From positions 124,001 through 188,000 of the IMG/VR virus record IMGVR_UViG_3300009104_001210: 64,000 nt of DNA. One strand, 5' to 3'. Below, in pieces: positions 41,540 to 49,523 of this stretch. The stretch is from a virus. A program made the position numbers and the translations under genes. Position 1 is the stretch's first letter. Each line of letters opens with the position of its first letter. The notes below the pieces were generated by a model. That model was not told the origin of the DNA. It was given only the letters and a program-made list of their open reading frames with translations, and made no database searches.

Positions 41540-42242
41540 TGAATATAAATTTATTTTTATACATATCCCAAAAAATGCTGGCACTTCTTTGAGAAGTAAT
41601 TTGTGTAGATTAAGTGGTATGAAACAACCGTACACTTTTGAAGAAAAAGCGTTTGCACGTTTATGTACACATACTAAACCATGTGATTGTAAAAAGGATG
41701 GCGTCTTATCAGGTAGACATATTAGGGCTATTACATTACGAGATGAAAAAGAAATAGATAATTGGAATGATTTGTATAAGTTTGCATTTGTAAGAAATCC
41801 ATATGATAGAATGGTATCATTCTGGGCATTCTATAGAAACATAGGAACATCTATGACAAATGTTAGAAGGTCAGCAGAAATGATGTCTTTTGATGATTGG
41901 GTTAAATATTTAAGAAAGAAATCATTTGCCAAAATGGGAGAGCATCCTGAATCACTTGTTCCACCTTGGCGGTGGCCACAAGTATCTTGGATTGAAAAGG
42001 ATGGTAAACAGATAATAGATTTTGTAGGTAGATACGAAAATTTACAGGAAGATTTTGAATACATATGTAAACATATTGGTTTAGATAAAGATAGTTCTTT
42101 GTGGAAAGGACATGAACAATTAGAAGAATTTAATAAATCAGGTAGATTAAAAGATTATAGACAATACTATACGGAAGAATCAAAGAAGATAGTTGGTTGG
42201 TGGTTTAAAAGAGATTTGGAATTATTTGATTATTCCTTTTAA
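41526..42242 (+). CDS. PAPS-dependent sulfotransferase family 2
   Basis: The ATG at 41526 overlaps the ParB-like gene. It has FIFIHIPKNAGTSLRS as the 5'-phosphosulfate loop and FAFVRNPYDRMVSFW as the 3'-phosphate motif, giving a complete sulfotransferase of about 238 residues. A Cys-rich loop (THTKPCDCKKDG) separates the blocks. It is similar in plan to the enzyme at 40332, so two sulfation steps are likely. Confidence 0.87.
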   Translation: MILNNEYKFIFIHIPKNAGTSLRSNLCRLSGMKQPYTFEEKAFARLCTHTKPCDCKKDGVLSGRHIRAITLRDEKEIDNWNDLYKFAFVRNPYDRMVSFWAFYRNIGTSMTNVRRSAEMMSFDDWVKYLRKKSFAKMGEHPESLVPPWRWPQVSWIEKDGKQIIDFVGRYENLQEDFEYICKHIGLDKDSSLWKGHEQLEEFNKSGRLKDYRQYYTEESKKIVGWWFKRDLELFDYSF

Positions 42243-42245
42243 TAT

Positions 42246-42317
42246 GGCCCCATCGTCTAATGGTGAGGACGTCGCCCTTTCAAGGCGGAGATATGGGTTC
42301 GACTCCCGTTGGGGCTA
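42246..42317 (+). tRNA. tRNA-Glu (anticodon TTC)
   Basis: Acceptor GGCCCCA pairs with TGGGGCT (one G-U), T-arm GGGTTCGACTCCC, anticodon loop CTTTCAA with TTC. Discriminator A; CCA not encoded. Only one base separates it from the next tRNA. Confidence 0.95.
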
Positions 42318-42318
42318 C

Positions 42319-42401
42319 GGGCAGGTAGCAAAGCGGTTAAATGCACCAAACCGTAAGTTTGGCGTCGTGAGACTACGGTGGTTCGAATCCATCCCTGCCC
42401 T
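42319..42401 (+). tRNA. tRNA-Tyr (anticodon GTA)
   Basis: Acceptor GGGCAGG/CCTGCCC, anticodon stem CCAAA/TTTGG around CCGTAAG (GTA), long variable arm, T-loop TTCGAATCC. The length of 83 fits the long variable arm of bacterial tRNA-Tyr. The discriminator base appears to be T instead of the usual A. Confidence 0.9.
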
Positions 42402-42402
42402 C

Positions 42403-42475
42403 GGGGCTGTAGCTCATTTGGGAGAGCGCTTCCCTTGCACGGAAGAGGCAGCAGGTTCGATTCCTGTCAGCTCCA
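42403..42475 (+). tRNA. tRNA-Ala (anticodon TGC)
   Basis: Acceptor GGGGCTG/CAGCTCC contains a G-U near the third pair, the anticodon loop CTTGCAC gives TGC, and the T-loop is TTCGATTCC. Discriminator A, no encoded CCA. The next CDS begins two bases later. Confidence 0.93.
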
Positions 42476-42476
42476 C

Positions 42477-43070
42477 ATGAAAAATCTATCTAGATCTGAA
42501 ATAAGAGAAATAAAGAATAACCAATCAGAGTTGTATATGGAAAATGATAACTTTAAAGTTATTATACCATATACACATGATGCAGTTAAGATATATGGTA
42601 AAGGTACTAGTTGGTGTGTTTCTTGGGCAAAAGACGAAGACTATCAGTTTTATAATAAAACAGGTAAAATTCTTTTAATACTTAAAAAGAATGTTCATAT
42701 TAAAGATAATACTGAAATAGATGATGTGTGTTATAAAGTATCTATGTGGATGCCATATCAAAAATATTTGCCACTATATAGAAATTTTGGAAAAGGTGGT
42801 ATAGAAGATATAGCTAAAAGATATGAGTCCGATAAAGAGTTATATAAAAGCGTATTAAATGGTTATGTAAATTCGGTTGATGGTATTACTATTCATAAAA
42901 TAACAGCAGATTTTGAATATTATGATGCTGATGATGCGCATTGTTTTATGCCTGTAAAGTATATAGAAGGAGATAAAGTAGTTTGCATAGATAGAGATTG
43001 GGAATTAGATTGGGAAATATTTGATAGTATAAGATATAAGTATGAATATGAGTGGCAATTTGAAGGATAA
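42477..43070 (+). CDS. Hypothetical protein with TSWCVSW motif
   Basis: The 197-residue product starts at ATG 42477, immediately after the Ala tRNA. Residues around 40-62 (KGTSWCVSWAKDEDYQFY) followed by NKTGKILLILKK resemble a motif seen in several phage proteins (G-x-x-WC...Y...G.l..i), but I cannot name the family. The C-terminus is acidic. Confidence 0.55.
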   Translation: MKNLSRSEIREIKNNQSELYMENDNFKVIIPYTHDAVKIYGKGTSWCVSWAKDEDYQFYNKTGKILLILKKNVHIKDNTEIDDVCYKVSMWMPYQKYLPLYRNFGKGGIEDIAKRYESDKELYKSVLNGYVNSVDGITIHKITADFEYYDADDAHCFMPVKYIEGDKVVCIDRDWELDWEIFDSIRYKYEYEWQFEG

Positions 43071-43074
43071 TAAT

Positions 43075-43148
43075 GTGCTGGTGCCGGAGTGGTCTAACGG
43101 GGTGGGTTGCAAACCCATTATTCACAGGTTCGAATCCTGTTCAGCACT
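43075..43148 (+). tRNA. tRNA-Cys (anticodon GCA)
   Basis: Acceptor GTGCTGG/TCAGCAC, anticodon loop TTGCAAA (GCA), T-loop TTCGAATCC. Discriminator T, the identity base expected for tRNA-Cys. CCA is not encoded. Confidence 0.93.
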
Positions 43149-43155
43149 CATAACT

Positions 43156-43175
43156 AAGGAGAAATACCAATGTAA
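43156..43175 (+). other. Start-stop minigene (ATG TAA) behind a strong ribosome site
   Basis: AAGGAG at 43156 is followed at normal spacing by ATG at 43170 and an immediate TAA. No longer protein can start here. Such start-stop elements can sequester ribosomes or initiator tRNA. It lies between two tRNA genes. Confidence 0.45.
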
Positions 43176-43301
43176 TATACAACACTAAATATAAGATTAG
43201 GGTTTAGCAGTACCAATATATAAACTGTCGGTGTTTAAAGTACACCACAAAATTTAGTGTACGGATGGTATCTAAAGAGGGACGGAGGCGGGAAAAAATT
43301 A

Positions 43302-43374
43302 GCCACTTTAGCTCAGTTGGTAGAGCAGCTCACTTGTAATGAGCAGGTCCTCAGTTCGAGTCTGAGAAGTGGCT
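43302..43374 (+). tRNA. tRNA-Thr (anticodon TGT)
   Basis: Acceptor GCCACTT/AAGTGGC, anticodon loop CTTGTAA (TGT), T-loop TTCGAGTCT. Discriminator T. The recurrent promoter copy 4 begins 15 bases downstream. Confidence 0.93.
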
Positions 43375-43388
43375 CAAAAATAATTAAA

Positions 43389-43425
43389 AAAAGGCTTGAC
43401 TCGCATGGTCCAAAATGCCTATATT
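43389..43425 (+). promoter_or_regulatory. Recurrent promoter, copy 4
   Basis: AAAAGGCTTGACTCGCATGG with TTGACT at 43396-43401, an 18-base spacer and TATATT at 43420-43425; the gene it drives starts at 43451. Confidence 0.75.
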
Positions 43426-43450
43426 TAGGTATAAATGAGAGGATATAAAA

Positions 43451-43834
43451 ATGGCACATGAAACAGTAAGAGATTTTGTAAATTGGGAAGATGTCGCTGA
43501 ATGTGATGATATAGTTGGTGCAGGAAAAGATTTTGATACCGCTGTGTCAAATCTTTTAGAAAATATTGAAGAAAAATTTGTTAAATCATTTCCTAATCAT
43601 AGGGATATGATATTATCACTTGTGGCTGGTAGGAAATTTGTTAAAGTAGTACACGATAATAGTGTTTGGGGATTTGTTGCTAAAGTAAATGGTTTACATA
43701 AAGGTGAACCATATGAAGTTGGTGATGTATTTAAAGCCGCTAGTTGGAAATCACCAGCTAAGTATGTACGGGGTAGTATTTTTGATAGTAATACTGATTG
43801 GTATCATTGGACAGGTCCTAATTATTTGAAATGA
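43451..43834 (+). CDS. Phage-like hypothetical protein
   Basis: The 127-residue protein follows promoter copy 4 and a GAGGA site. It has a helical N-terminal half and a beta-rich, SH3-like C-terminal half (FVKVVHDNSVWGFVAKV, then YEVGDVFKAA). No catalytic motif. Function unknown. Confidence 0.65.
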   Translation: MAHETVRDFVNWEDVAECDDIVGAGKDFDTAVSNLLENIEEKFVKSFPNHRDMILSLVAGRKFVKVVHDNSVWGFVAKVNGLHKGEPYEVGDVFKAASWKSPAKYVRGSIFDSNTDWYHWTGPNYLK

Positions 43835-44340
43835 ACTATAGTATAGGAGCAAATAAACCCAAACCCGAATGGGTTAAAAAAAATAAGTCTATGTATGGTA
43901 AGAGGATAAAACAACTTGAACATATAATTAAAGATGACTCATATATTCCAAAAGGAAGTACCAATGGTTATCATGATTTTATATTTAGTATGCATCGGGC
44001 ATTGGTAACTGGTAGAAAAATAACACCAAAGATGGAATCATCTATTACCAATATTGTTAAGAAATATACAGAACATTTTAATAAAGAAAAAGATCCTGAA
44101 TATAGAAATGAAAAATTAAGGTATATTAATACTACTTTAGAAAAATTAACAGTTATTAAAAACAATTTAAAAGAAGCTAAATACTCAAGATCTTATACAA
44201 GTAATAGTTTATACTTCTTAAATTCTATCGAAACACAAGTAAAATCACGTGGTAAATTGACTATAAAACAGAGAAAAGCCCTTAATTCGATGAATTTACA
44301 GTTCAAAAAAAGAATTAAAAATAATGAAAAAAAGGCTTGA
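43831..44340 (+). CDS. Basic helical hypothetical protein
   Basis: The 169-residue product is rich in Lys, Tyr and Asn and predicted as helix bundle. Its stop codon TGA lies within TTGACT of promoter copy 5, so it ends ...KKA inside the promoter box, like the gene at 15339. Possibly nucleic-acid binding; no motif named. Confidence 0.6.
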   Translation: MNYSIGANKPKPEWVKKNKSMYGKRIKQLEHIIKDDSYIPKGSTNGYHDFIFSMHRALVTGRKITPKMESSITNIVKKYTEHFNKEKDPEYRNEKLRYINTTLEKLTVIKNNLKEAKYSRSYTSNSLYFLNSIETQVKSRGKLTIKQRKALNSMNLQFKKRIKNNEKKA

Positions 44341-44366
44341 CTCGTATGGTCCTTTATGCGTATGAT
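44328..44366 (+). promoter_or_regulatory. Recurrent promoter, copy 5
   Basis: AAAAAAGGCTTGACTCGTATGG-like box (TTGACT at 44337-44342), 18-base spacer, TATGAT at 44361-44366. It drives the MoxR-type ATPase gene. Confidence 0.75.
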
Positions 44367-44412
44367 CAGGTGTAATGAGAGTTAAGTCAATTAAAAAAGA
44401 AAAGGATAATAA

Positions 44413-45579
44413 ATGAATAAAGTTGTAGTCAAAATCGAAATGTCGGGAAACCGATATAACGCTTTTGATTCTGATGGTAATAAATACACATCAGAAATTG
44501 GTACTGGAACACGTAAAAGAGCATTTGAACAAGGTATGGCTCTTGAACGTCGTGAAGGTAAAACTGGTAAAACCTATTGGTGGAAAGTTCCAATGAGTGA
44601 ATTTGAAGTATCATCAGTTCCTGAGTTTGATGTTTCTTCGGTAGAAGTACCTGAAGAACATGGTGAGATGTTGAATTTCATTCATAGTTCATATAAACTG
44701 AAACCTAAAGGTTTGGTTATGAAGGAACTGAAGTGGAAATATTTAGTTCGTTCAGGTGTTAGAGGTAAGAACATTCTAATGACAGGTCCTGCCGGATGTG
44801 GTAAAACATTGGCAGCTAAGTCGTTAGTTAACGCACTTGATCGTCCTGATTTTTACTTTAATTTGGGTGCGACTCAAGACCCTCGTTCCTCTCTAATTGG
44901 TAATACTCACTTTGATAAGTCAAAGGGTACTTACTTTTCAGAATCACTTTTTGTGAAGGCGATTTCGACGCCTAACTCAGTTATTCTGTTAGATGAGTTA
45001 AGTAGGGCTCACCCTGACGCTTGGAATATTTTGATGACAGTTCTTGATGAAGGTCAGAGATATCTAAGGTTGGATGAGGCTGACGGGCAGGCGACGATTA
45101 AAGTTGCAAGTGGTGTTACTTTTGTAGCGACAGCGAACATTGGTAATGAATACACTTCTACAAGAGTTATGGATAAAGCCTTAATGGATAGATTCATTAT
45201 TGTAGAAATGGATGTTCTAAACTCTGATGAGGAATATGGATTGTTACAATATATGTTTCCTCATGTGGATCCTGAGTTATTGAAAGCAGTTGCTGAGATA
45301 GCTCACGCATCAAGGTCAGAATCAAAATCAGAAGCAGGTAGGATTTCAAGTGGAATTTCGACAAGAACTTCAGTTGAAATGTCTGGTCTTCTGTATGATG
45401 GTTTTGGATTAGATGAAGCGTCTGAAGTTAGTATCTATCCTCAGTATTCTGAAGATGGTGGAATGGAATCTGAAAGAACTTACATTAGACAGTTAGTACA
45501 GAAGTTCGTTTCTGATGGTAGTTCTGAAGACCTCTTTAATGAAGACGAAATAGAATCTACAGAAGATTCTGATTCTTAA
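44413..45579 (+). CDS. MoxR/CbbQ-type AAA+ ATPase
   Basis: The 388-residue protein has an N-terminal 80-residue beta domain, then a AAA+ core: Walker A GPAGCGKT at 125-132, Walker B ILLDEL at 191-196, sensor-like FVATANIG, and an arginine finger region DRFI. MoxR ATPases act as metallo-chaperones or remodel complexes, and phages often encode them. It has its own promoter upstream and two terminators downstream, so it is transcribed alone. Codon use looks richer in TCT/CTT than its neighbours. Confidence 0.85.
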   Translation: MNKVVVKIEMSGNRYNAFDSDGNKYTSEIGTGTRKRAFEQGMALERREGKTGKTYWWKVPMSEFEVSSVPEFDVSSVEVPEEHGEMLNFIHSSYKLKPKGLVMKELKWKYLVRSGVRGKNILMTGPAGCGKTLAAKSLVNALDRPDFYFNLGATQDPRSSLIGNTHFDKSKGTYFSESLFVKAISTPNSVILLDELSRAHPDAWNILMTVLDEGQRYLRLDEADGQATIKVASGVTFVATANIGNEYTSTRVMDKALMDRFIIVEMDVLNSDEEYGLLQYMFPHVDPELLKAVAEIAHASRSESKSEAGRISSGISTRTSVEMSGLLYDGFGLDEASEVSIYPQYSEDGGMESERTYIRQLVQKFVSDGSSEDLFNEDEIESTEDSDS

Positions 45580-45604
45580 TAATTGACTGACTACTAAAAA
45601 ACAG

Positions 45605-45640
45605 CGCCCGAAATAAAATACATTTTCGGGCGTTTGTTTT
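45605..45640 (+). terminator. Rho-independent terminator after MoxR gene
   Basis: CGCCCGAAA (45605-45613) pairs with TTTCGGGCG (45624-45632), a 9-bp stem with a 10-base loop, followed by a T-rich stretch TTTGTTTT. Confidence 0.85.
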
Positions 45641-45719
45641 ATATTTATAGGAGACAAAGATATAAGGTAATTATAAATTAAATTAAAATATAGAATGATT
45701 TTACTCTCTCATTCCAACG

Positions 45720-45757
45720 AGCCCGTTCCTCTTATAGAAGTTCGGGCTTTTTTTTAA
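45720..45757 (+). terminator. Second rho-independent terminator
   Basis: AGCCCG (45720-45725) pairs with CGGGCT (45743-45748) and is followed by a run of T. It lies only 80 bases after the first terminator, so the space between could hold a short promoter-driven transcript. Confidence 0.8.
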
Positions 45758-45773
45758 TATAAAGAGGTTTTTT

Positions 45774-46613
45774 ATGAAACAATTAATAAAAGATGTATTA
45801 GAGACTCAAGCAGCTAATCAAGTAAATCTATCATCAGATGCTGCACGTGAACAAATAGCTAATGCTATCTTAGCAAAGATAAAGAATAATAATACAGGTT
45901 GGACTTTGGATCTTAGTACTTTAGACGGCAAAGCAAAGTTAACACCCGAAGAAATAGAAGAGCAGAATTATAAAGAATTTTGGACCTGTGCAATTTGTGG
46001 TGAAGATACTTCAAAAGTAGATTATGATTATATAGGCTCAGGGACTAATCATTTAGGCTGTGAACTAAAAACAGAGCAAGAGATAGAAGAGTTTGTTGAA
46101 GATATAGATGAGCAAGCATACGCACAGGGACGTAAAAGTAGTTATGATGGAGATTCACTTCAACAAAAAGAAGATTTTGAGAAAAGATCAACCAAAGATA
46201 GACGAAAAGGTGATAGACGAGAAAAGAATTGGGCTCAAAAGAAACATGAAGAAAAAGTTTTTGGTATTGAAGCTGAAGCATCAGCTCGTAGAACATCAAA
46301 ATCATTTGAAAAAGGTGATGCGTCTTCAATAGCAACAAAAGCTTATGTAGAAATGACTGCTGATGGATTACCTCCTGGTGGAGACGCACAAGCTGTATTA
46401 GAATCGCATAAGTTAGCAGAGGAAATAGTAGATAACCAAGAAGGTAAATGGATTTATGAATCTCCTGATGGTGGTAAAACAGTTTTTCGAAGACCATTTG
46501 GTGATTATGATATGAAGAATAAAGAAGAAATAAATTGGGAAACGAAACAACCTACAGGTAGAATGTTTACTCAATTTCCATTTCCCTCAGATGAGATAGT
46601 GAAAGAGGTGTAA
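45774..46613 (+). CDS. Hypothetical protein with zinc CxxC and charged middle
   Basis: The 279-residue product has an N-terminal helical part, a WTCAICGEDTSKVD zinc-like turn (single CxxC plus a later Cys) near 71-97, a highly charged KDRRKGDRREK middle, and a C-terminal WIYESPDGGKTVFRRPFG block that looks conserved but is unassigned to me. Probably soluble. Phage-type unknown. Confidence 0.6.
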   Translation: MKQLIKDVLETQAANQVNLSSDAAREQIANAILAKIKNNNTGWTLDLSTLDGKAKLTPEEIEEQNYKEFWTCAICGEDTSKVDYDYIGSGTNHLGCELKTEQEIEEFVEDIDEQAYAQGRKSSYDGDSLQQKEDFEKRSTKDRRKGDRREKNWAQKKHEEKVFGIEAEASARRTSKSFEKGDASSIATKAYVEMTADGLPPGGDAQAVLESHKLAEEIVDNQEGKWIYESPDGGKTVFRRPFGDYDMKNKEEINWETKQPTGRMFTQFPFPSDEIVKEV

Positions 46614-46617
46614 ATTG

Positions 46618-46926
46618 ATGGAAAGAAAATATTGGTCTGATTATGATGTGTATATTGAGATGGCACATTCCCATACAAATAGATTAGAAGTAAGTTATTC
46701 GGGTTTTATAAGATTTAAAAAAGTAAAAGAAGTAATAAGTTCTATAGCAAATACAAACCCAGACTCTAAACATTTTTTATATGAAGGAGAAATAGTGCCA
46801 AAAAAAATTAGTCAAACAGAAGCACTATCTATACTTGATAATATTTATAAAGGTAAGTGGGATAAAACCACTGCGAAATGTATAAGAGTTGCGAATCAAG
46901 TAGGAATTGATTTAAGAAAAGAATAA
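46618..46926 (+). CDS. Hypothetical small protein
   Basis: From ATG 46618 the product has 102 residues, begins ERKYWSDYDVYIEMAHSH, and is mixed alpha/beta with a basic end. No family recognised. A hairpin follows its stop. Confidence 0.55.
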   Translation: MERKYWSDYDVYIEMAHSHTNRLEVSYSGFIRFKKVKEVISSIANTNPDSKHFLYEGEIVPKKISQTEALSILDNIYKGKWDKTTAKCIRVANQVGIDLRKE

Positions 46927-46927
46927 G

Positions 46928-46945
46928 CCGAAGACTTTTCTTCGG
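46928..46945 (+). terminator. Intergenic hairpin
   Basis: CCGAAGA/TCTTCGG, seven pairs with a four-base loop. The following TTAAACGG lacks a clear T run, so it may be a processing or weak termination hairpin. Confidence 0.45.
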
Positions 46946-46962
46946 TTAAACGGAGAAGAGTT

Positions 46963-47460
46963 ATGGCTAAAAAAGTAGATGTTAAAGAATATCAATGTAA
47001 GTTAATTAAGGTTTTAGATGGAGATACTATAGATTGTTTTATTGATTTAGGTTTCAATCTGAAAACTAAAAAACGTATACGATATATGGGAATAGATACT
47101 TGGGAATCAAGAACAAGAGATTTAGAAGAAAAGGCAAAAGGTTTAAAAGCTAAAGCTCGTAATAAAGAATTATTAGAAGGTGGAGTTTTTAAACTTAAAT
47201 CATTTGGTACAGGTAAGTTCGGTAGAGTGTTAGGTGAAGTGTTTGTGGATCCTGATATTGTAGGAGAACATATTCAAGAGTGCATAGTAAATGATGATAG
47301 TGATATTGATTTAGACCATGATGGTTGGGTAAGTGTTAATGATATCTTAATCGAAGAAGGACACGCTTACGAATATCATGGTGGTAAGAAAAAAGATTTC
47401 AAAAAAGAAATCAAAGAAGAAAAAGCTAACGCTAAATTAGTTAAAGGTAATGAAGTATGA
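46963..47460 (+). CDS. SNase-like nuclease
   Basis: The 165-residue protein follows the staphylococcal nuclease fold: KLIKVLDGDTIDCFIDLGF, RIRYMGIDTWESR and FGTGKFGRVLGEV, which place the metal Asp, the catalytic Arg and Glu-like residues. No signal peptide, so it would act in the cytosol. Coupled to thioredoxin by an ATGA overlap. Confidence 0.8.
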   Translation: MAKKVDVKEYQCKLIKVLDGDTIDCFIDLGFNLKTKKRIRYMGIDTWESRTRDLEEKAKGLKAKARNKELLEGGVFKLKSFGTGKFGRVLGEVFVDPDIVGEHIQECIVNDDSDIDLDHDGWVSVNDILIEEGHAYEYHGGKKKDFKKEIKEEKANAKLVKGNEV

Positions 47461-47702
47461 AAACATTAAAATATTTTTCAGCAACTTGGTGTGGTCCTTG
47501 TAAGGCGTTTAAACCTGTTATGAATGAAATTGCATCAGAAGGGCATTTAGTAGAATTTATTGATATAGATAGATCACAGGATGTAGCATCAAAATATGGA
47601 ATTAGATCTGTACCTACTGTAATAATAGAACAAGGTGGACAAGAAGTTGACAGATTTTCAGGTGCTTTGCCAAAACAATTAGTATTGGAGAAAATAACCT
47701 AA
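47457..47702 (+). CDS. Thioredoxin
   Basis: The 81-residue protein has the active site TWCGPCKAF at 10-18 and the cis-Pro region GIRSVPTVII, with IDIDRS before it. It is a short, glutaredoxin-length thioredoxin, common in phages. It would reduce disulfides in host or phage enzymes (e.g. ribonucleotide reductase). Confidence 0.88.
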   Translation: MKTLKYFSATWCGPCKAFKPVMNEIASEGHLVEFIDIDRSQDVASKYGIRSVPTVIIEQGGQEVDRFSGALPKQLVLEKIT

Positions 47703-47703
47703 A

Positions 47704-47865
47704 TGCCTAGAATTTTTGGTAATGAAGAACCTTCGAAAACAGGTAAGAGTACAAGACAAGGAATGGGTAGAGGAACTAAGTGGGGAACTAAACCTGCTGG
47801 TAAAGGTAATAAGAAAGCATTAACCCGTTATAAGAAAAAATATCGTGGCCAAGGAAAGAGATAAA
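47704..47865 (+). CDS. Small basic Gly/Lys-rich protein (53 aa)
   Basis: It contains GKSTRQGMGRGTKWGTK and ends RYKKKYRGQGKR. Short proteins with this G-K-x-x-K-x-G-T-K pattern occur in marine phages as far as I recall. It could bind nucleic acid. It starts one base after thioredoxin and its end overlaps the next gene. Confidence 0.5.
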
Positions 47866-48573
47866 GTCGCAAATAGTTTATGGATAGGTAAGAAATTATT
47901 ACCACAAAATATAATATCTATAAAATCTTTTTTACAAAATGGATTTGATTATAACTTATATGTTTATGATGAAGTAAAAGATATTCCATCAGGAGTAAAT
48001 GTTCTTGATGGTAATGATATATTACCTGATTCTGCTATATGGTACTACGGCAAAGGATTTAATAAAGGATCACCTTCAGGTTTTTCAAATGAATTTAGAT
48101 TTACTTTCCTATATGATATTGGTGGATTATGGACTGATACTGATATAGTTTTATTGAAAGAATTCAATTTAGAACAACCTTTAATTTTTATAAGTCAAGA
48201 AAATCCTGATCAAAGTATAATGGCAACTACTTCTTTAATATATTCAAAACATCCAAAATTAGAAATTTTTAAAGATGCTTTAAATGAAATAACTTTTAGA
48301 AATAAAGAAAGAATTAAACATGGAGAAACTGGTCCAGATTTACTTGATTATTTAGTAAAGAAATATCAATTAGAAGAATTTGTTTTAGGTTATAATGCGT
48401 TTTGTTCAATAGGTTGGCATGAAATAGATAAGTTAATTAATGGAACTAAACTTTCAGAAGAAGCTATAGGATTACATTTGTTTAATGCTAGATGGGAAGC
48501 TGATGGAATTGATATTGATAATTATAGTACATCTAAATCTATTCTTACTGAATTGAAGAAAAAGTATTTATGA
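47845..48573 (+). CDS. GT32-type glycosyltransferase
   Basis: It starts at GTG 47845 (no better ATG). The 242 residues carry NSLWIGKKLLPQNIISIKSF and the family signature FRFTFLYDIGGLWTDTDIV (DTD at 98-100), typical of OCH1/capsular GT32 enzymes that bind a nucleotide sugar. It opens the modification cluster. Confidence 0.8.
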   Translation: MAKERDKVANSLWIGKKLLPQNIISIKSFLQNGFDYNLYVYDEVKDIPSGVNVLDGNDILPDSAIWYYGKGFNKGSPSGFSNEFRFTFLYDIGGLWTDTDIVLLKEFNLEQPLIFISQENPDQSIMATTSLIYSKHPKLEIFKDALNEITFRNKERIKHGETGPDLLDYLVKKYQLEEFVLGYNAFCSIGWHEIDKLINGTKLSEEAIGLHLFNARWEADGIDIDNYSTSKSILTELKKKYL

Positions 48574-49523
48574 AATTAAGTAGAGAGAAAAGAAGAGAAG
48601 TAGCATTATATCAAAGTGTTTATTTTTATGATAGGAATACAAGATTTAATACTGATATTCATCCAGATGATTTTTTTCATACAACTAAATTTAGATCTTA
48701 TTTTGATGATGATAATAGAATTAACGGTATTGTTCCTATAAATAAAATAGAGCAATCTATTTTTTTTAAAGATAAATATTATTATCCTAAAACTTATATT
48801 AAAAATCCAAAGTTAGAAGGAATTTGGTTTATTAAACCAACGGATGGGTCTTTGGGTAATGATATTGAAATAACTGATGATTTAAGTTCAGTAAAAAATA
48901 ATAAAAAAGCTATTTATCAACAATCAATTGATAATCCTTTATTACATAAAAATAAAAAAATAGATTTTAGAACTTTTTTATTATTACAAACATTTGAGGG
49001 AAAATTTAGAGCATATTTTTATAAAGATTCTATGTTAAGATGGACAACACTTGATTATAAAAAAGATGATTTTACATTGGAACGCCAAATAACAAATTAT
49101 CTTGCAAAAAGAGATGGTAAATTTTTTGGTAATACTATGGTTAGGGCATATTCTAAACACACATATCATTATTATAAAGAGTTACATGAAACTATGAAAA
49201 ATATTATTGTAGATATTTCAAAAAGTATTTTTGATAGAGTGAATAATAAAACACAAAGAAATATATTTCAATTGTTTGGTGTAGATTTTATTCCTGATGA
49301 AGATAAGAATGTTTGGTTATTAGAAATGAATGGTAATCCAGGTCCTTATTTACATTTAGATAGACCATTAACAAAACAATTAAAGAATTGGACTTTAGAT
49401 ATAGTTGAAGATATATTTGATTTAACAGTATATCCAATGTATTATGGAAGAAAAAAAAAGTTAGGTGAATTTGAATTAGTATTTGAAAAAGATTTACAAT
49501 TTGAAAAATGGATAGAAGTATGA
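48570..49523 (+). CDS. TTL-like ATP-grasp ligase
   Basis: The 317-residue protein resembles tubulin-tyrosine-ligase-family enzymes: GIWFIKPTDGSLGNDI (nucleotide lysine), YQQSIDNPLLHKNKKIDFR and FQLFGVDFIPDE followed by VWLLEMNGNPGP (metal Glu and Asn). The family ligates amino acids to protein carboxyls with ATP. In this cluster the acceptor may be a phage or host protein. The assignment is motif-based. Confidence 0.7.
   Translation: MKLSREKRREVALYQSVYFYDRNTRFNTDIHPDDFFHTTKFRSYFDDDNRINGIVPINKIEQSIFFKDKYYYPKTYIKNPKLEGIWFIKPTDGSLGNDIEITDDLSSVKNNKKAIYQQSIDNPLLHKNKKIDFRTFLLLQTFEGKFRAYFYKDSMLRWTTLDYKKDDFTLERQITNYLAKRDGKFFGNTMVRAYSKHTYHYYKELHETMKNIIVDISKSIFDRVNNKTQRNIFQLFGVDFIPDEDKNVWLLEMNGNPGPYLHLDRPLTKQLKNWTLDIVEDIFDLTVYPMYYGRKKKLGEFELVFEKDLQFEKWIEV

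Noticed and set aside
42378-42476. N-terminal extension of the 42477 gene through the tRNA-Tyr and tRNA-Ala genes
   Set aside because: The extension would translate tRNA sequence; ATG 42477 directly after the tRNA is the sensible start.
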